Positions 15,344 through 23,333 of a stretch of DNA of 25,051 nt are shown here, piece by piece. Below the pieces are notes generated by a model, which saw nothing but the letters and a program-made list of their open reading frames with translations, did not search any database and was not told the origin of the DNA. Location: positions 1-25,051 of the forward strand of contig JAFLUK010000007.1 in NCBI GenBank assembly GCA_022508865.1, given 5' to 3'. Position numbers and translations under genes: made by a program. Every line of letters starts with the position of its first letter. The first letter of the stretch is position 1. The stretch comes from Oscillospiraceae bacterium (GTDB lineage Bacteria; Bacillota; Clostridia; Oscillospirales; Acutalibacteraceae).

Positions 15344-17847
15344 TATTTTTTCCTCCTGTTTTTGTAGGGAATAAAAACATAAATAAGCAGTAAATAGATA
15401 ATTAATGCACCTGTTGTTATTCCTGTGATTACACCGCCTGCTTTGATGCCGGGTGTTTCGTATTTGAATTCAATATTACTCTTTTTGTGACCGTCAACTT
15501 TTACAGCCATAAAGCCGATGTTAACCTTTTCTATCTCTGTTTTTTCACCGTTGACATAGGCTGACCAGCCCTCTTCATAGGGAACAGAGAAAAACAGCAA
15601 ATTATCCTCGCCCTTATTATCTATGGAAGCGGTAAAGCCGTTGTTGATGTAGGTGAAATCATCGCAACTCTGTGATTTTCTGTTGTTGCAGTCGCTGAAG
15701 TAGCTTTGGTTAGTATATACAAAGCTCTTTGTTTTACTATTGTATTGCGAGGCTGTTCTTTCGTCATTCAACTTATCAAATTCACCTTCTATATAGTTGG
15801 TGATTTCGGGATATTTTTTGAACTGCTCCTGTGTAAGCACCATAGCCTTTAGCATTGCCCGGTCTCTTTTGTCGCTTTCTATTGTTTCAAATTCTTCCTG
15901 ACATATAAAGTCGTCATACATAAAGCCCATTGGAATGTAGTATTTGTTTTCATAAATACTCACACCGTTTGCATAGTCAAGGTACTCCCAGCCCGGCATT
16001 TTGTATTCTTCATTTCTGTAAAAATCATTTTCGTCAGTAGGGTCGTCAAATAAATATTTTACAGAAAGAAGCGGCCTTAAGGCAAAGGAATCTGTATCCG
16101 GATGAGATGATACATCTCTTGTTACATCAAACATAGGATAAAAGTCCATAATGGAGCCGGGTACAATGCTGTGAAAAGCCTGAATGTTAGGTATCTGCCA
16201 GTACATTCCAAGGTTGTCTTCACAGCAGTAGAAGTCGCTTCTCACATTCTTTATGTCGTCTAATTCAGGACTTTCGCTGCCATTAAGAGCGTAGTCAAGT
16301 ACAAATTCTCTTGATGTGCCGTTTTGCAGAACACCAAGGTAAATAATGAAGTTGCCGTAAACAAATACAACAAGCGCAATACCTGCTGTCAGTGCCTTAA
16401 TAAGAGTCTTTTTGTTGCTTCTGAACAACTTAATAATCAGAGCAAATCCGCAAATAGAGGTAAGGGCAATGCCGCCGTAAATCCATAATCTTTCAGAATA
16501 ATTTTCCAGACCGATTTTCAGACTTGGATTATTTTCCCCCTTGCTGTAATCGGTGTAGGGCATAAGTCCGATAATAAGCAGAATTACCACTGTGATTCCT
16601 GCGGAAAGCCTTGTAGCCTTCAGCCAATCTGTTTTGCTGCTGTCAATTGCCTTTATTGTTGCAAGGGCAAGAATAAGCTCTGCCATATAGAACCATCTTG
16701 CATAGTAATTCATATTCAGCCCTTGGAAAAGTGCATTAAACAAAGGCACCATAGCAATGACAAACAGCAGAGGAATCAGCTTTTTCAGCCAATGTTCCTT
16801 CTTTGTCTGCAAAAAGCCTATTACACCTGTCATACCAACCAGCGGAAGCCAAGCAGCAATTGAAGCCCAATTGCTGTTGCTGTCAGGTGTAAAGTTTGGC
16901 CTTGCGGCAATGTCCGGGGGGAAGAAAAAAGACTCGATAATGTGAACATATCTCTGTGGTACATCGTATACTACGGAATTCCATCCGTCAGGCCATTGGG
17001 AAACTCTGTAGTTCTGCACAACAGACAATACGGCAGGAATGAGTATAACAGCGCTCATTAAAAATCCTGTGACAACCTCAAAGGCTAAAAATAATAATTC
17101 TTTAAAAGAAATTTTAGGATAGCTTTTTACACAAATTCTTATTACAAAGTATATTATAACAAAAACTACCTGACCCACAAAGAAATAGTAGTTCATAACA
17201 CAAGCGGCAAATACGGAAAGGGCAACAATGCCCTTTCTTTTGTTGTACATATATTCATCAATTGCAAAGAGGAGCAGAGGGAATATTACCATAGCCTCGT
17301 GAAAATGATTGAAGAATATGTTGTACAAGCTAAAACCGGAGAAAGCATACAGCAGTCCTCCGACAACGGCAAAGCCTCTGTGGCTGACGTATCTTTTAAG
17401 ATACAGGTATGCTGTCAGTGAAGAGCAGCCGATTTTCAAAATAAGCAGCGGACCCATAAGGTAGGGAACAGCCTGTGAGGGGAACAGCAGTGTTATCAGA
17501 AAAAATGGACTGCCTATAAGATAAAAGCTGTAGCTGCCAATAAGATTTGCTCCTAAGTCTGTGGTGCTGCTCCACATAGTGTCACCATTCAGTAGTGAAT
17601 CGTGAACCATTTGATAAAAAGGTATCTGCTGCGCATTAAAGTCGCCGTAAAATATAAAATACCCGTTGTTGTAAATTATGTTGGGAATAAAGAACAGAAA
17701 AGCAAGGCCTATTCCCAAAATAAAGGAAATAAGTGCATAGTTATATCTTTTGTTTTTTATTGCTAATCCGGAACCCATTGTTAAACCCATTTCAAATATA
17801 ATTTCTGTAAATATCCATATCAAAAGCAAGAATTTTGTAAAACCCAT
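15343..17847 (-). CDS. yfhO: YfhO-family polytopic membrane protein (GT-C-like)
   Basis: YfhO proteins are GT-C-like membrane proteins linked in Bacillus to glycosylation of teichoic acid with a lipid-linked sugar. The 834 residues contain roughly a dozen hydrophobic segments up to about 490, including FIFYGDFNAQQIPFYQM after the first helix (an acidic loop typical of GT-C enzymes), then a soluble outer domain about 510-800 and a final helix with a KNRRKK tail. The start is uncertain: the ATG at 17847 lacks a ribosome site, and ATGs at 17790 and 17778 would still keep the conserved first helix. It heads the seven-gene minus-strand run and overlaps the dipeptidase gene by one base. It probably modifies or exports the glycan built by the downstream genes. 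Confidence 0.85.
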   Translation of the reverse strand: MGFTKFLLLIWIFTEIIFEMGLTMGSGLAIKNKRYNYALISFILGIGLAFLFFIPNIIYNNGYFIFYGDFNAQQIPFYQMVHDSLLNGDTMWSSTTDLGANLIGSYSFYLIGSPFFLITLLFPSQAVPYLMGPLLILKIGCSSLTAYLYLKRYVSHRGFAVVGGLLYAFSGFSLYNIFFNHFHEAMVIFPLLLFAIDEYMYNKRKGIVALSVFAACVMNYYFFVGQVVFVIIYFVIRICVKSYPKISFKELLFLAFEVVTGFLMSAVILIPAVLSVVQNYRVSQWPDGWNSVVYDVPQRYVHIIESFFFPPDIAARPNFTPDSNSNWASIAAWLPLVGMTGVIGFLQTKKEHWLKKLIPLLFVIAMVPLFNALFQGLNMNYYARWFYMAELILALATIKAIDSSKTDWLKATRLSAGITVVILLIIGLMPYTDYSKGENNPSLKIGLENYSERLWIYGGIALTSICGFALIIKLFRSNKKTLIKALTAGIALVVFVYGNFIIYLGVLQNGTSREFVLDYALNGSESPELDDIKNVRSDFYCCEDNLGMYWQIPNIQAFHSIVPGSIMDFYPMFDVTRDVSSHPDTDSFALRPLLSVKYLFDDPTDENDFYRNEEYKMPGWEYLDYANGVSIYENKYYIPMGFMYDDFICQEEFETIESDKRDRAMLKAMVLTQEQFKKYPEITNYIEGEFDKLNDERTASQYNSKTKSFVYTNQSYFSDCNNRKSQSCDDFTYINNGFTASIDNKGEDNLLFFSVPYEEGWSAYVNGEKTEIEKVNIGFMAVKVDGHKKSNIEFKYETPGIKAGGVITGITTGALIIYLLLIYVFIPYKNRRKK

Positions 17848-17875
17848 TTACTACATTTTAAAAATAGGATATAAT
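17847..17875 (+). promoter_or_regulatory. probable promoter of yfbR
   Basis: TTTACT (17847-17852), a 17-base spacer and perfect TATAAT (17870-17875) face yfbR, giving a leader of about 65 bases. The -35 is poor. It overlaps the 5' end of the divergent yfhO gene. Confidence 0.5.
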
Positions 17876-17883
17876 ACTACAAC

Positions 17884-17912
17884 AGTATAACACAAAAATT
17901 TATATTTTGCAT
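17884..17912 (-). promoter_or_regulatory. possible promoter of the yfhO-headed operon
   Basis: On the minus strand an extended -10, TGTTATACT (core 17889-17884), has a weak ATGCAA -35 at 17912-17907. It would start transcription about 30 bases before the yfhO ATG and lies within the leader of the opposing yfbR transcript. Confidence 0.35.
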
Positions 17913-17945
17913 TATAATTTTGTATTTTTTTGGAGATGATATAAA

Positions 17946-18530
17946 ATGAGTACAAGTCATTTCTTTGCAATGGTAGGAAGAATGAAGTATATCAACCGTT
18001 GGGGACTGATGAACAACACAAACAAAGAGAATATCAGCGAACATTCCCTGCAGGTTGCAATGTTTACCCATTGTATGCTTCTTATGCACAATGAAATGTT
18101 TGAAAATAAGCTGAATCCGGATAGGGGAGCCGTCCTTGCAATGTATCACGATGCAAGCGAAATTATAACAGGGGACCTGCCAACACCTGTAAAATACTTT
18201 AATCCCGACATAAGAGACGCCTACAAAAAGGTGGAAAAAATGGCAGAGGACAGGTTGATTTCCCTTTTGCCAAAGAGTATGCAGAGTTACTATACAGACA
18301 TACTCCACTGTGAAGAAAAGGATAGCGAGCTTTGGAAATATGTTAAGGCTGCGGACAAAATCTCTGCAATTGCAAAATGTATTGAAGAAATGAAAATCGG
18401 CAATACAGAATTCAGCGATGCTTACAATACTCTTACAAAATCTGTTAAAGATATGAATATGCCTGTTGCTGATAAGTTTATGCAGGAGTTTATACCTTCC
18501 TTTAACCTTACACTTGATAAACTGGAATAG
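17946..18530 (+). CDS. yfbR: YfbR-type HD-domain 5'-deoxynucleotidase
   Basis: Cytoplasmic phosphohydrolase that removes phosphate from deoxynucleoside 5'-monophosphates, in nucleotide salvage. The 194 residues align along their length with E. coli YfbR: SHFFAMVGRMKYINRWGLM at the N-terminus with R18 and W19 at the sugar-sensing site, SEHSLQVAM with H33, AMYHDASE with H68, D69 and E72, GDLPTPVKYFN with D77, and KAADKIS with D137, each at the same number as in the E. coli enzyme. All metal and substrate residues are therefore present. GGAGA at 17932-17936 precedes the ATG. It stands alone between the divergent yfhO operon and the LCP gene, and no functional tie to either is apparent. Confidence 0.95.
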   Translation: MSTSHFFAMVGRMKYINRWGLMNNTNKENISEHSLQVAMFTHCMLLMHNEMFENKLNPDRGAVLAMYHDASEIITGDLPTPVKYFNPDIRDAYKKVEKMAEDRLISLLPKSMQSYYTDILHCEEKDSELWKYVKAADKISAIAKCIEEMKIGNTEFSDAYNTLTKSVKDMNMPVADKFMQEFIPSFNLTLDKLE

Positions 18531-18677
18531 TTTTTACATAGAAAATTGTTGAAAAAACATGAATAAAGGTGAATTTTATATGATAATTCTTTATTGGAAT
18601 TAAAAAACTTTGTATTCGTTATATAATTTATTGATGAATAAACTGCGGTACTATATGTATCGGAAAGGAGCGGTATA

Positions 18678-19937
18678 GTGGCAGGCTATTATGGAAAGCG
18701 TGGAGAGAAACCCGCTGCAGCTCGTAAGAATTCAGAAAACAAGGGAGATTTTATTGATATTTCGTCAAAATCTTCTGTAAAAAGTGTATATAATAAGAAA
18801 AACAAAGTTACCAGAATAGTTTCAATGGTAATGGCTATTGTATTTATTCTGGCAGGATGCGGTCTTTGCTACGCATCTTCTCTTTTCAGTTCTTTGGGAG
18901 ATGACGGCACACTTGACAAGCTGGGCAAGGACTACAAAGTTACTGATGATGATGCCGGTGAAGGTGTTGTTACCGACTCAAAGCTGCTTGAAAATGCCGA
19001 TGTTCTTAATGTAATGCTTTTTGGTGAGGATAAAAAGGCTACAGCTGAAAGCACAGGCCGTTCAGATACAATGATTCTTGTTTCTCTTGATGTTAAGCAC
19101 AAGCAGCTTAAGCTTACTTCATTCTTGAGAGATACCTATGTCTATATTCCTTCAGGCGATGACTATGCAGGCTGGAATAAGCTGAACGCTTCCTACTCAC
19201 TGGGCGGAGCAAAGCTGGCTGTTAAGACCATAGAAAGCAATTTCGGTGTTAAAATTGACCGCTATGGTGTAATAGATTTTTCAGGCTTTAAAGAAGTTAT
19301 TGATGCCATGGGCGGCGTAAAGATAAAAATTACAGGCTCCGAGGCAAGATATATCAATGCCCAGATTGACCATAACAATCAGAGTTGCAGGCATGTTGCA
19401 GAAAAATACTGTGTGTCTGAATATAAAACCGATAAAGACGGTAACCCGATTTATAACAGATTTGGCGAGCAGGCAGAAAAAACAAAGGCTGTAAAGCTCA
19501 ACGGACAGCAGGCTTTGTGGTATGCCCGTAACAGAGGCAGTGACGAAATCGGAGCAGAAATATTTGCAGGTGACGACTGGGACAGAACAGAAAGACAGAG
19601 AAAGCTTCTTATGGCTGTTGTAAGCAATTTTAAAAAGGCTTCCTTTACAGATTTGGTTAAGGTTGTCAACAGTATCGGTCCTATGATTACAACCAACTTT
19701 AAGGAAAATGACATTACATCATTAATGACAAGTGTACTTACATTCCTTAACTATCCTATGTATCAGTTCCATATTCCAATCGGAGAATCAGCTGATGTTA
19801 ATAAGCTGTGGACATATGACGACAACACTCCCGCAGGCTCTGTTGTAAGAATTACAGATTGGGATAAGACAAGAAAACAACTTGCCAACTATGTCTTTAA
19901 AATGGCAGATAAAAAGTATCGTACAAAGTCAGATTAA
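18678..19937 (+). CDS. LCP (LytR-CpsA-Psr) family cell-wall glycopolymer transferase
   Basis: LCP enzymes move lipid-linked glycopolymers (teichoic acid, capsule) onto peptidoglycan outside the membrane. Starts with GTG after AAAGGAG (18664-18670). The 419 residues comprise a basic cytoplasmic tail (1-43), one membrane helix (about 44-68) and the LCP domain from about 108. Pyrophosphate-binding and metal residues are visible in TGRSDTMI (R128, D130), SFLRDTYVY (R151, D152), WYARNR (R284, R286) and DWDRTERQRKL (D302, R303, R306). A charged insert (about 225-272) has two Cys, 237 and 245, that could form a disulfide. The helix contains LAGC, a lipobox look-alike. Proximity to the glycan operon suggests it attaches that polymer; this is inference. 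A terminator follows. Confidence 0.93.
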   Translation: MAGYYGKRGEKPAAARKNSENKGDFIDISSKSSVKSVYNKKNKVTRIVSMVMAIVFILAGCGLCYASSLFSSLGDDGTLDKLGKDYKVTDDDAGEGVVTDSKLLENADVLNVMLFGEDKKATAESTGRSDTMILVSLDVKHKQLKLTSFLRDTYVYIPSGDDYAGWNKLNASYSLGGAKLAVKTIESNFGVKIDRYGVIDFSGFKEVIDAMGGVKIKITGSEARYINAQIDHNNQSCRHVAEKYCVSEYKTDKDGNPIYNRFGEQAEKTKAVKLNGQQALWYARNRGSDEIGAEIFAGDDWDRTERQRKLLMAVVSNFKKASFTDLVKVVNSIGPMITTNFKENDITSLMTSVLTFLNYPMYQFHIPIGESADVNKLWTYDDNTPAGSVVRITDWDKTRKQLANYVFKMADKKYRTKSD

Positions 19938-19980
19938 TAATTCTTCTTTGTAACATTACGAAAACAAAATTTCAAGAAAT

Positions 19981-20012
19981 TGCGGACGACAGTCGTCCGC
20001 ATTTCCTTTATT
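19981..20012 (+). terminator. intrinsic terminator after the LCP gene
   Basis: A 9-bp GC-rich stem (TGCGGACGA 19981-19989 with TCGTCCGCA 19993-20001) with a 3-base loop is followed by a T-rich tail. It ends the LCP transcript before the next small gene, whose ribosome site begins about 20 bases later. Confidence 0.8.
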
Positions 20013-20035
20013 TTATCAAATGAAAGGTGAAATAT

Positions 20036-20464
20036 ATGCAGCAAGAAAATAAAACCGCAAAAAAATTAAGAATTGCAGTAATTGTGATGTATGTAATACA
20101 AGTATTTTTGCTGACAGAAAGCTATTTTCAGTATTATCCCAAGGGATTTGAGGACCCTGTACATATCAGCTGTTTTTACTTTATCTACAAAATGATAGAC
20201 AGCGGCCAATTTGATTATGCCGCTTATGGTGTAATAATGGCTATCATTCCAATTGCAGGTTTCTTTATGTTCTGCTTTGACAAAAAAAGAAATATTAAGA
20301 ATATTTATGCAATATTCACATCTGTAATCGGTGTGCTTATGATTGCTGTGTTTATAAATTTCTTTATCGATTTTGCATCTCTTATTTCTCTTGTACTTTA
20401 CATTCCGATTGTATTTCTTTCGGTTATGGGTATATTTGCAAGAAACTTAATTTCTCAAAAATAA
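20036..20464 (+). CDS. small four-helix membrane protein, function unknown
   Basis: I do not recognise this 142-residue protein. It has a polar, Lys-rich N-terminus, then four hydrophobic segments at about 15-32, 58-80, 90-108 and 112-133, and ends SQK. A basic loop (KKRNIKN) joins helices two and three. The ATG at 20036 is chosen over a GTG nine bases upstream because AAAGGTG (20023-20029) is correctly spaced for it. It lies immediately after the LCP terminator and just before a two-way terminator, so it may depend on read-through from the LCP gene or on a promoter I cannot see. A role with the LCP enzyme is possible but unsupported. Confidence 0.7.
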   Translation: MQQENKTAKKLRIAVIVMYVIQVFLLTESYFQYYPKGFEDPVHISCFYFIYKMIDSGQFDYAAYGVIMAIIPIAGFFMFCFDKKRNIKNIYAIFTSVIGVLMIAVFINFFIDFASLISLVLYIPIVFLSVMGIFARNLISQK

Positions 20465-20482
20465 AATTAATATTAAATAAAG

Positions 20483-20509
20483 AAAAAGGACGGTTAACCC
20501 GTCCTTTTT
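20483..20509. terminator. two-way terminator between convergent genes
   Basis: GGACGG (20488-20493) pairs with CCGTCC (20499-20504), extended by A and T runs on either side, so it can terminate the plus-strand small membrane gene and the minus-strand DUF2804 gene. Confidence 0.85.
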
Positions 20510-20521
20510 TGCTGTAAAAAA

Positions 20522-21529
20522 TTAAAGTATTGTGTTTGTAAGCAAGGTGTCAAAGCCGTCAATCTTAATTGTTTTGCCGTCCTTGCCAATGATGTGGCCG
20601 TAAATGTTGCCGTATACCACTGTGTTTTTGTCACTTTTCAGGTTCAGATGTCCGCCGCCCTTTGTAGAGGGAACAAATTCGATATATATATTGCCCTCTC
20701 TGTCTTCAAATTTCCAGTTGGAACGCAAATCATGAATGTGTCCCTTGGCTCTTACAGCCCCCAGTTTAATCAGCTTTTTGTCCACAAAAATACAGTTTTC
20801 AATACCCTCGGAGTTCTTTGAAAGTCCGCCGCCAAAGTGTATTGTCATTTTACTGTTTTTGTATTCACCCTCTGCCACAAGCTGGTGATATGTCAATTTG
20901 CTTGGCACGGAAATTCTTGACCAGTCAAGGTATGCAGTGGTGTCCTCTCTGTCAAGATTGTATTCGTTGCCACCAAAGCGGATAATGCCTGTTGCCTTCA
21001 TCTGGGGCATAAACCTTTTGGTAAAATAGCTTGTCTTTGAATGTTCAAAGGGAACAGCAACATTCATACTTTCTGTTTTTTCCTCGTCAATTTCTATGTT
21101 GAAATAAAGATTTTTGTTGTTGTAAAAGTTAAGGTAATCACATTTTAAGTATCTTCTTGTGCCTGCCTTTGAGAATTTTACGCCGATTCTGCTGTCGTTG
21201 TAGGCAACATCCCCCGAAAGGGAGCTTTCAGGCATTCTGAACTTTATAAACGGAAACAGCTTGTGAACAGTTTTTTTACCCATTTTAAAGCTTTTGAAGT
21301 CGATTATTGCTCCTCTTACCACACCGTAAAGACCAAGATTTGCAATGGAAATTATCATACAAACCTGACTGTTTTTTATGCAGTAGATGTCTGTTTCTTT
21401 GGTGCGCAGCATTGCTGCGGAACTGTTTATTTTATTATAAAAAAATACAGGACTTTTACTCCAGCCAAAGGGAATAACGTCACCGTTTTTATCAAATATA
21501 CTTGCAGTGTTAAAATATTCCTGATGCAT
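20522..21529 (-). CDS. DUF2804 family protein
   Basis: A 335-residue soluble protein resembling the DUF2804 family, of unknown function. It has no signal peptide or membrane helix and is predicted to be rich in beta strands. Visible features include GWSKSPVFFYNK near the N-terminus, YLDWSR near the middle, HFGGGLS, and a Gly-rich STKGGGHLNLKS segment towards the C-terminus. The ATG at 21529 is preferred over an ATG 51 bases upstream, because AAAGGAGATG lies before it and the promoter at 21552-21580 would overlap the longer reading. It is transcribed alone, divergently from a small lipoprotein gene. The fold may be related to lipocalin-like or carbohydrate-acting beta proteins, but that is only an impression. 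Confidence 0.8.
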   Translation of the reverse strand: MHQEYFNTASIFDKNGDVIPFGWSKSPVFFYNKINSSAAMLRTKETDIYCIKNSQVCMIISIANLGLYGVVRGAIIDFKSFKMGKKTVHKLFPFIKFRMPESSLSGDVAYNDSRIGVKFSKAGTRRYLKCDYLNFYNNKNLYFNIEIDEEKTESMNVAVPFEHSKTSYFTKRFMPQMKATGIIRFGGNEYNLDREDTTAYLDWSRISVPSKLTYHQLVAEGEYKNSKMTIHFGGGLSKNSEGIENCIFVDKKLIKLGAVRAKGHIHDLRSNWKFEDREGNIYIEFVPSTKGGGHLNLKSDKNTVVYGNIYGHIIGKDGKTIKIDGFDTLLTNTIL

Positions 21530-21551
21530 GGCTGCATCTCCTTTCACAAAG

Positions 21552-21580
21552 ATTATACACATTTTCATTTTACTTTGCAA
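21552..21580 (-). promoter_or_regulatory. promoter of the DUF2804 gene
   Basis: On the minus strand TTGCAA (21580-21575), a 17-base spacer and perfect TATAAT (21557-21552). It gives a very short leader of about 15-20 bases holding only the ribosome site, which supports the start at 21529. Confidence 0.7.
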
Positions 21581-21674
21581 TAAGATTTTTAAGGGGGCAA
21601 TATTTTTATTTTTACAGGGTAATATTTTTCTTTACAATTTCATAAGTAGTATTACCGAAAGTGGGTGGTATATT

Positions 21675-22049
21675 ATGAAAATTAAGATTGCATTTATCTA
21701 CATTTTGTCCCTTTGTCTTATGTTCCTTTGCTCCTGCAGCGAGATTGCAGACACCTCTTCAAAAGAATTGCGGTCGGGATATTGGGCAGAAAAGAATAAG
21801 AGCGGCAATTTGGATAAGGATGTTCTCCTGTCACTGTATTTTAAGGGGGACGACGGAGTTATAAAAATTAAGGACTATAAAGAAAAAAAGACCTACACCA
21901 TAACAGGTATGACTTTAGTGACAGAAAATCAAATAACAATCAGCGACACCAATACACTGACCGACTACACCTTTGACTATGATTTAAAAGGAGATAAAGT
22001 AAATATTGTTTATAAAGGGAGAACGCTCACCCTGAACAAGATAAAATAA
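21675..22049 (+). CDS. small secreted lipoprotein, function unknown
   Basis: A 124-residue protein with a lipoprotein signal peptide: basic MKIK, a hydrophobic core, then the lipobox LCSC with Cys21 as the probable lipid attachment site. The mature part is short, charged and predicted to be all beta, with YFKGDDGVIKIKDYKEKKTY and a repeated FDYDLKGDK-type turn, resembling small lipocalin-like domains seen in lipoproteins of this group. The ATG at 21675 is chosen because the signal peptide begins there and a GGTGG-like ribosome site precedes it; the open frame extends upstream without either. It diverges from the DUF2804 gene. I cannot name the family. No terminator or clear promoter was found. 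Confidence 0.7.
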   Translation: MKIKIAFIYILSLCLMFLCSCSEIADTSSKELRSGYWAEKNKSGNLDKDVLLSLYFKGDDGVIKIKDYKEKKTYTITGMTLVTENQITISDTNTLTDYTFDYDLKGDKVNIVYKGRTLTLNKIK

Positions 22050-22084
22050 TACTATAAAAATAAGGAAAAATATAGACTCTTTTG

Positions 22085-22113
22085 TTGATTAAAATATCCC
22101 TTTGTGATATAAT
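22085..22113 (+). promoter_or_regulatory. promoter of the ruvCAB operon
   Basis: TTGATT (22085-22090), a 17-base spacer and perfect TATAAT (22108-22113) with a TGA extension. It lies about 85 bases upstream of the ruvC start. No LexA box was recognised beside it. Confidence 0.7.
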
Positions 22114-22198
22114 AACTCTAATATGGGTTACTATCGTATGGCAGAGTGTTTTAACTTGTTTGCCTGTAATTTCACTCTCAAGGGAAAGGAAGTTTTTA

Positions 22199-22708
22199 AT
22201 GGTTGTTTTAGGCATTGATCCGGGCTACGCTATTGTGGGCTACGGCGCAATAAACTACAGAAATAATGCCTATACTCCTGTTTCCTTTGGGGCGATTATT
22301 ACAGAGGCTGATTTGGACTTCAGCCGCAGACTTGAAATTATATATGAGGATTTGGTGGAGGTCATCAAAAGGACAAAGCCTGATGCTATGTCAATTGAAA
22401 GACTTTACTTCCAGACAAACCAAAAGACTGCAATTATGGTGGCAGAAGCCAGAGGTGTAATTCTTCTTGCGGCGCAAAGAATGGGTGTGCCTGTTTATGA
22501 ATATACACCACTGCAGGTTAAAACTGCAGTAACAGGCTACGGAAAGGCAAAAAAACCACAGGTTATGGAAATGACAAGGCGGCTTCTGAAGCTTAAAGAA
22601 ACTCCAAAGCCTGATGACACTGCCGACGCTCTTGCTATTGCAATCACCCACACACAATCGGCAGGCTCATCATTGAGAAAGTTTATGATGGAAAAGGGTA
22701 TAAAGTAA
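22199..22708 (+). CDS. ruvC: RuvC Holliday-junction resolvase
   Basis: Dimeric Mg-dependent endonuclease that cuts Holliday junctions during recombinational repair. The 169 residues match the usual length. The acidic catalytic residues are D7 in LGIDPGYAIVGYG, E67 in SIERLYFQTN, and D140 and D143 in KPDDTADALAIA. The start at 22199 is fixed by the family's N-terminus and AAAGGAAG just upstream; a longer in-frame reading from 22082 would begin upstream of the promoter's -10 and is rejected. The stop is directly followed by the ruvA ATG, so ruvC, ruvA and ruvB form one operon. Confidence 0.97.
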   Translation: MVVLGIDPGYAIVGYGAINYRNNAYTPVSFGAIITEADLDFSRRLEIIYEDLVEVIKRTKPDAMSIERLYFQTNQKTAIMVAEARGVILLAAQRMGVPVYEYTPLQVKTAVTGYGKAKKPQVMEMTRRLLKLKETPKPDDTADALAIAITHTQSAGSSLRKFMMEKGIK

Positions 22709-23305
22709 ATGATATATTCGCTAAAGGGTACAATAACACATACAGAACAGAATATGGCAGTGGTTGAATGCGGCGGCGTTGGCTATGCCTGCAGAACTAC
22801 GCTGAATACTCTCCGTGATATAAAGGTAGGCGCAGAAGCTACCCTGTATACATATATGTCAGTGAGGGAAGATGCTGTTGAGCTTTTTGGCTTTTCTACA
22901 CTAAAGGAACTGAACACCTACAAACTGCTTATAAATATTAACGGTGTAGGTCCAAAGGCGGGAATTTCTATTCTTTCCATTCTTTCACCTGAACAGGTGT
23001 CAATTTCTGTTGCGTCAGGTGACTGGAAAACCATCACACAGGCTAACGGTGTAGGTCCTAAAATGGCACAGAGAATAGTCCTTGAGCTAAAGGACAAATT
23101 CAAAAGTTTGCAGGTTGATGATGGTGAAGAATTTACAGGCGGCGGTGTAGCGGCGGCAGACACAGGCAACATTCCGCAGGCTGTTCAGGCTCTTTCTGTT
23201 CTCGGATTCAGTGCGGCTGATGTCACTCCCATACTAACCAAGTTAGACAGAAATATGTCGGTTGAACAGATGATTGGCGCAACACTTAAAAAGCTTGGCA
23301 GATAA
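22709..23305 (+). CDS. ruvA: RuvA Holliday-junction-binding subunit
   Basis: Tetrameric DNA-binding protein that holds the four-way junction flat and loads the RuvB motor. The 198 residues show the three usual domains: N-terminal OB fold (1-64, starting MIYSLKGTI), two helix-hairpin-helix motifs (NGVGPKAG at 78-85 and NGVGPKMAQRI at 113-123), a flexible linker (about 135-152), and a C-terminal domain that contacts RuvB (about 155-198). The ATG immediately follows the ruvC stop without a base between them, so translation is probably coupled. Confidence 0.97.
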   Translation: MIYSLKGTITHTEQNMAVVECGGVGYACRTTLNTLRDIKVGAEATLYTYMSVREDAVELFGFSTLKELNTYKLLININGVGPKAGISILSILSPEQVSISVASGDWKTITQANGVGPKMAQRIVLELKDKFKSLQVDDGEEFTGGGVAAADTGNIPQAVQALSVLGFSAADVTPILTKLDRNMSVEQMIGATLKKLGR

Positions 23306-23333
23306 AAATATTTAATTTTAACAGGTACATAAA

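Noticed and set aside
17877..18308. Minus-strand open frame of 143 codons opposite yfbR
   Set aside because: It is fully antisense to a well-conserved yfbR, has a Cys- and His-rich composition typical of shadow frames, and lacks a ribosome site.
18531..18677. Promoter for the LCP gene around TATAAT in this gap
   Set aside because: A TATAAT is present, but no -35 hexamer lies at 16-18 bases, so I did not list it as a feature.
18846..18863. Lipobox LAGC in the LCP protein as evidence of a lipoprotein
   Set aside because: The cytoplasmic tail before the helix is about 43 residues, too long for a normal lipoprotein signal; LCP proteins are type II membrane proteins. Kept only as an observation.
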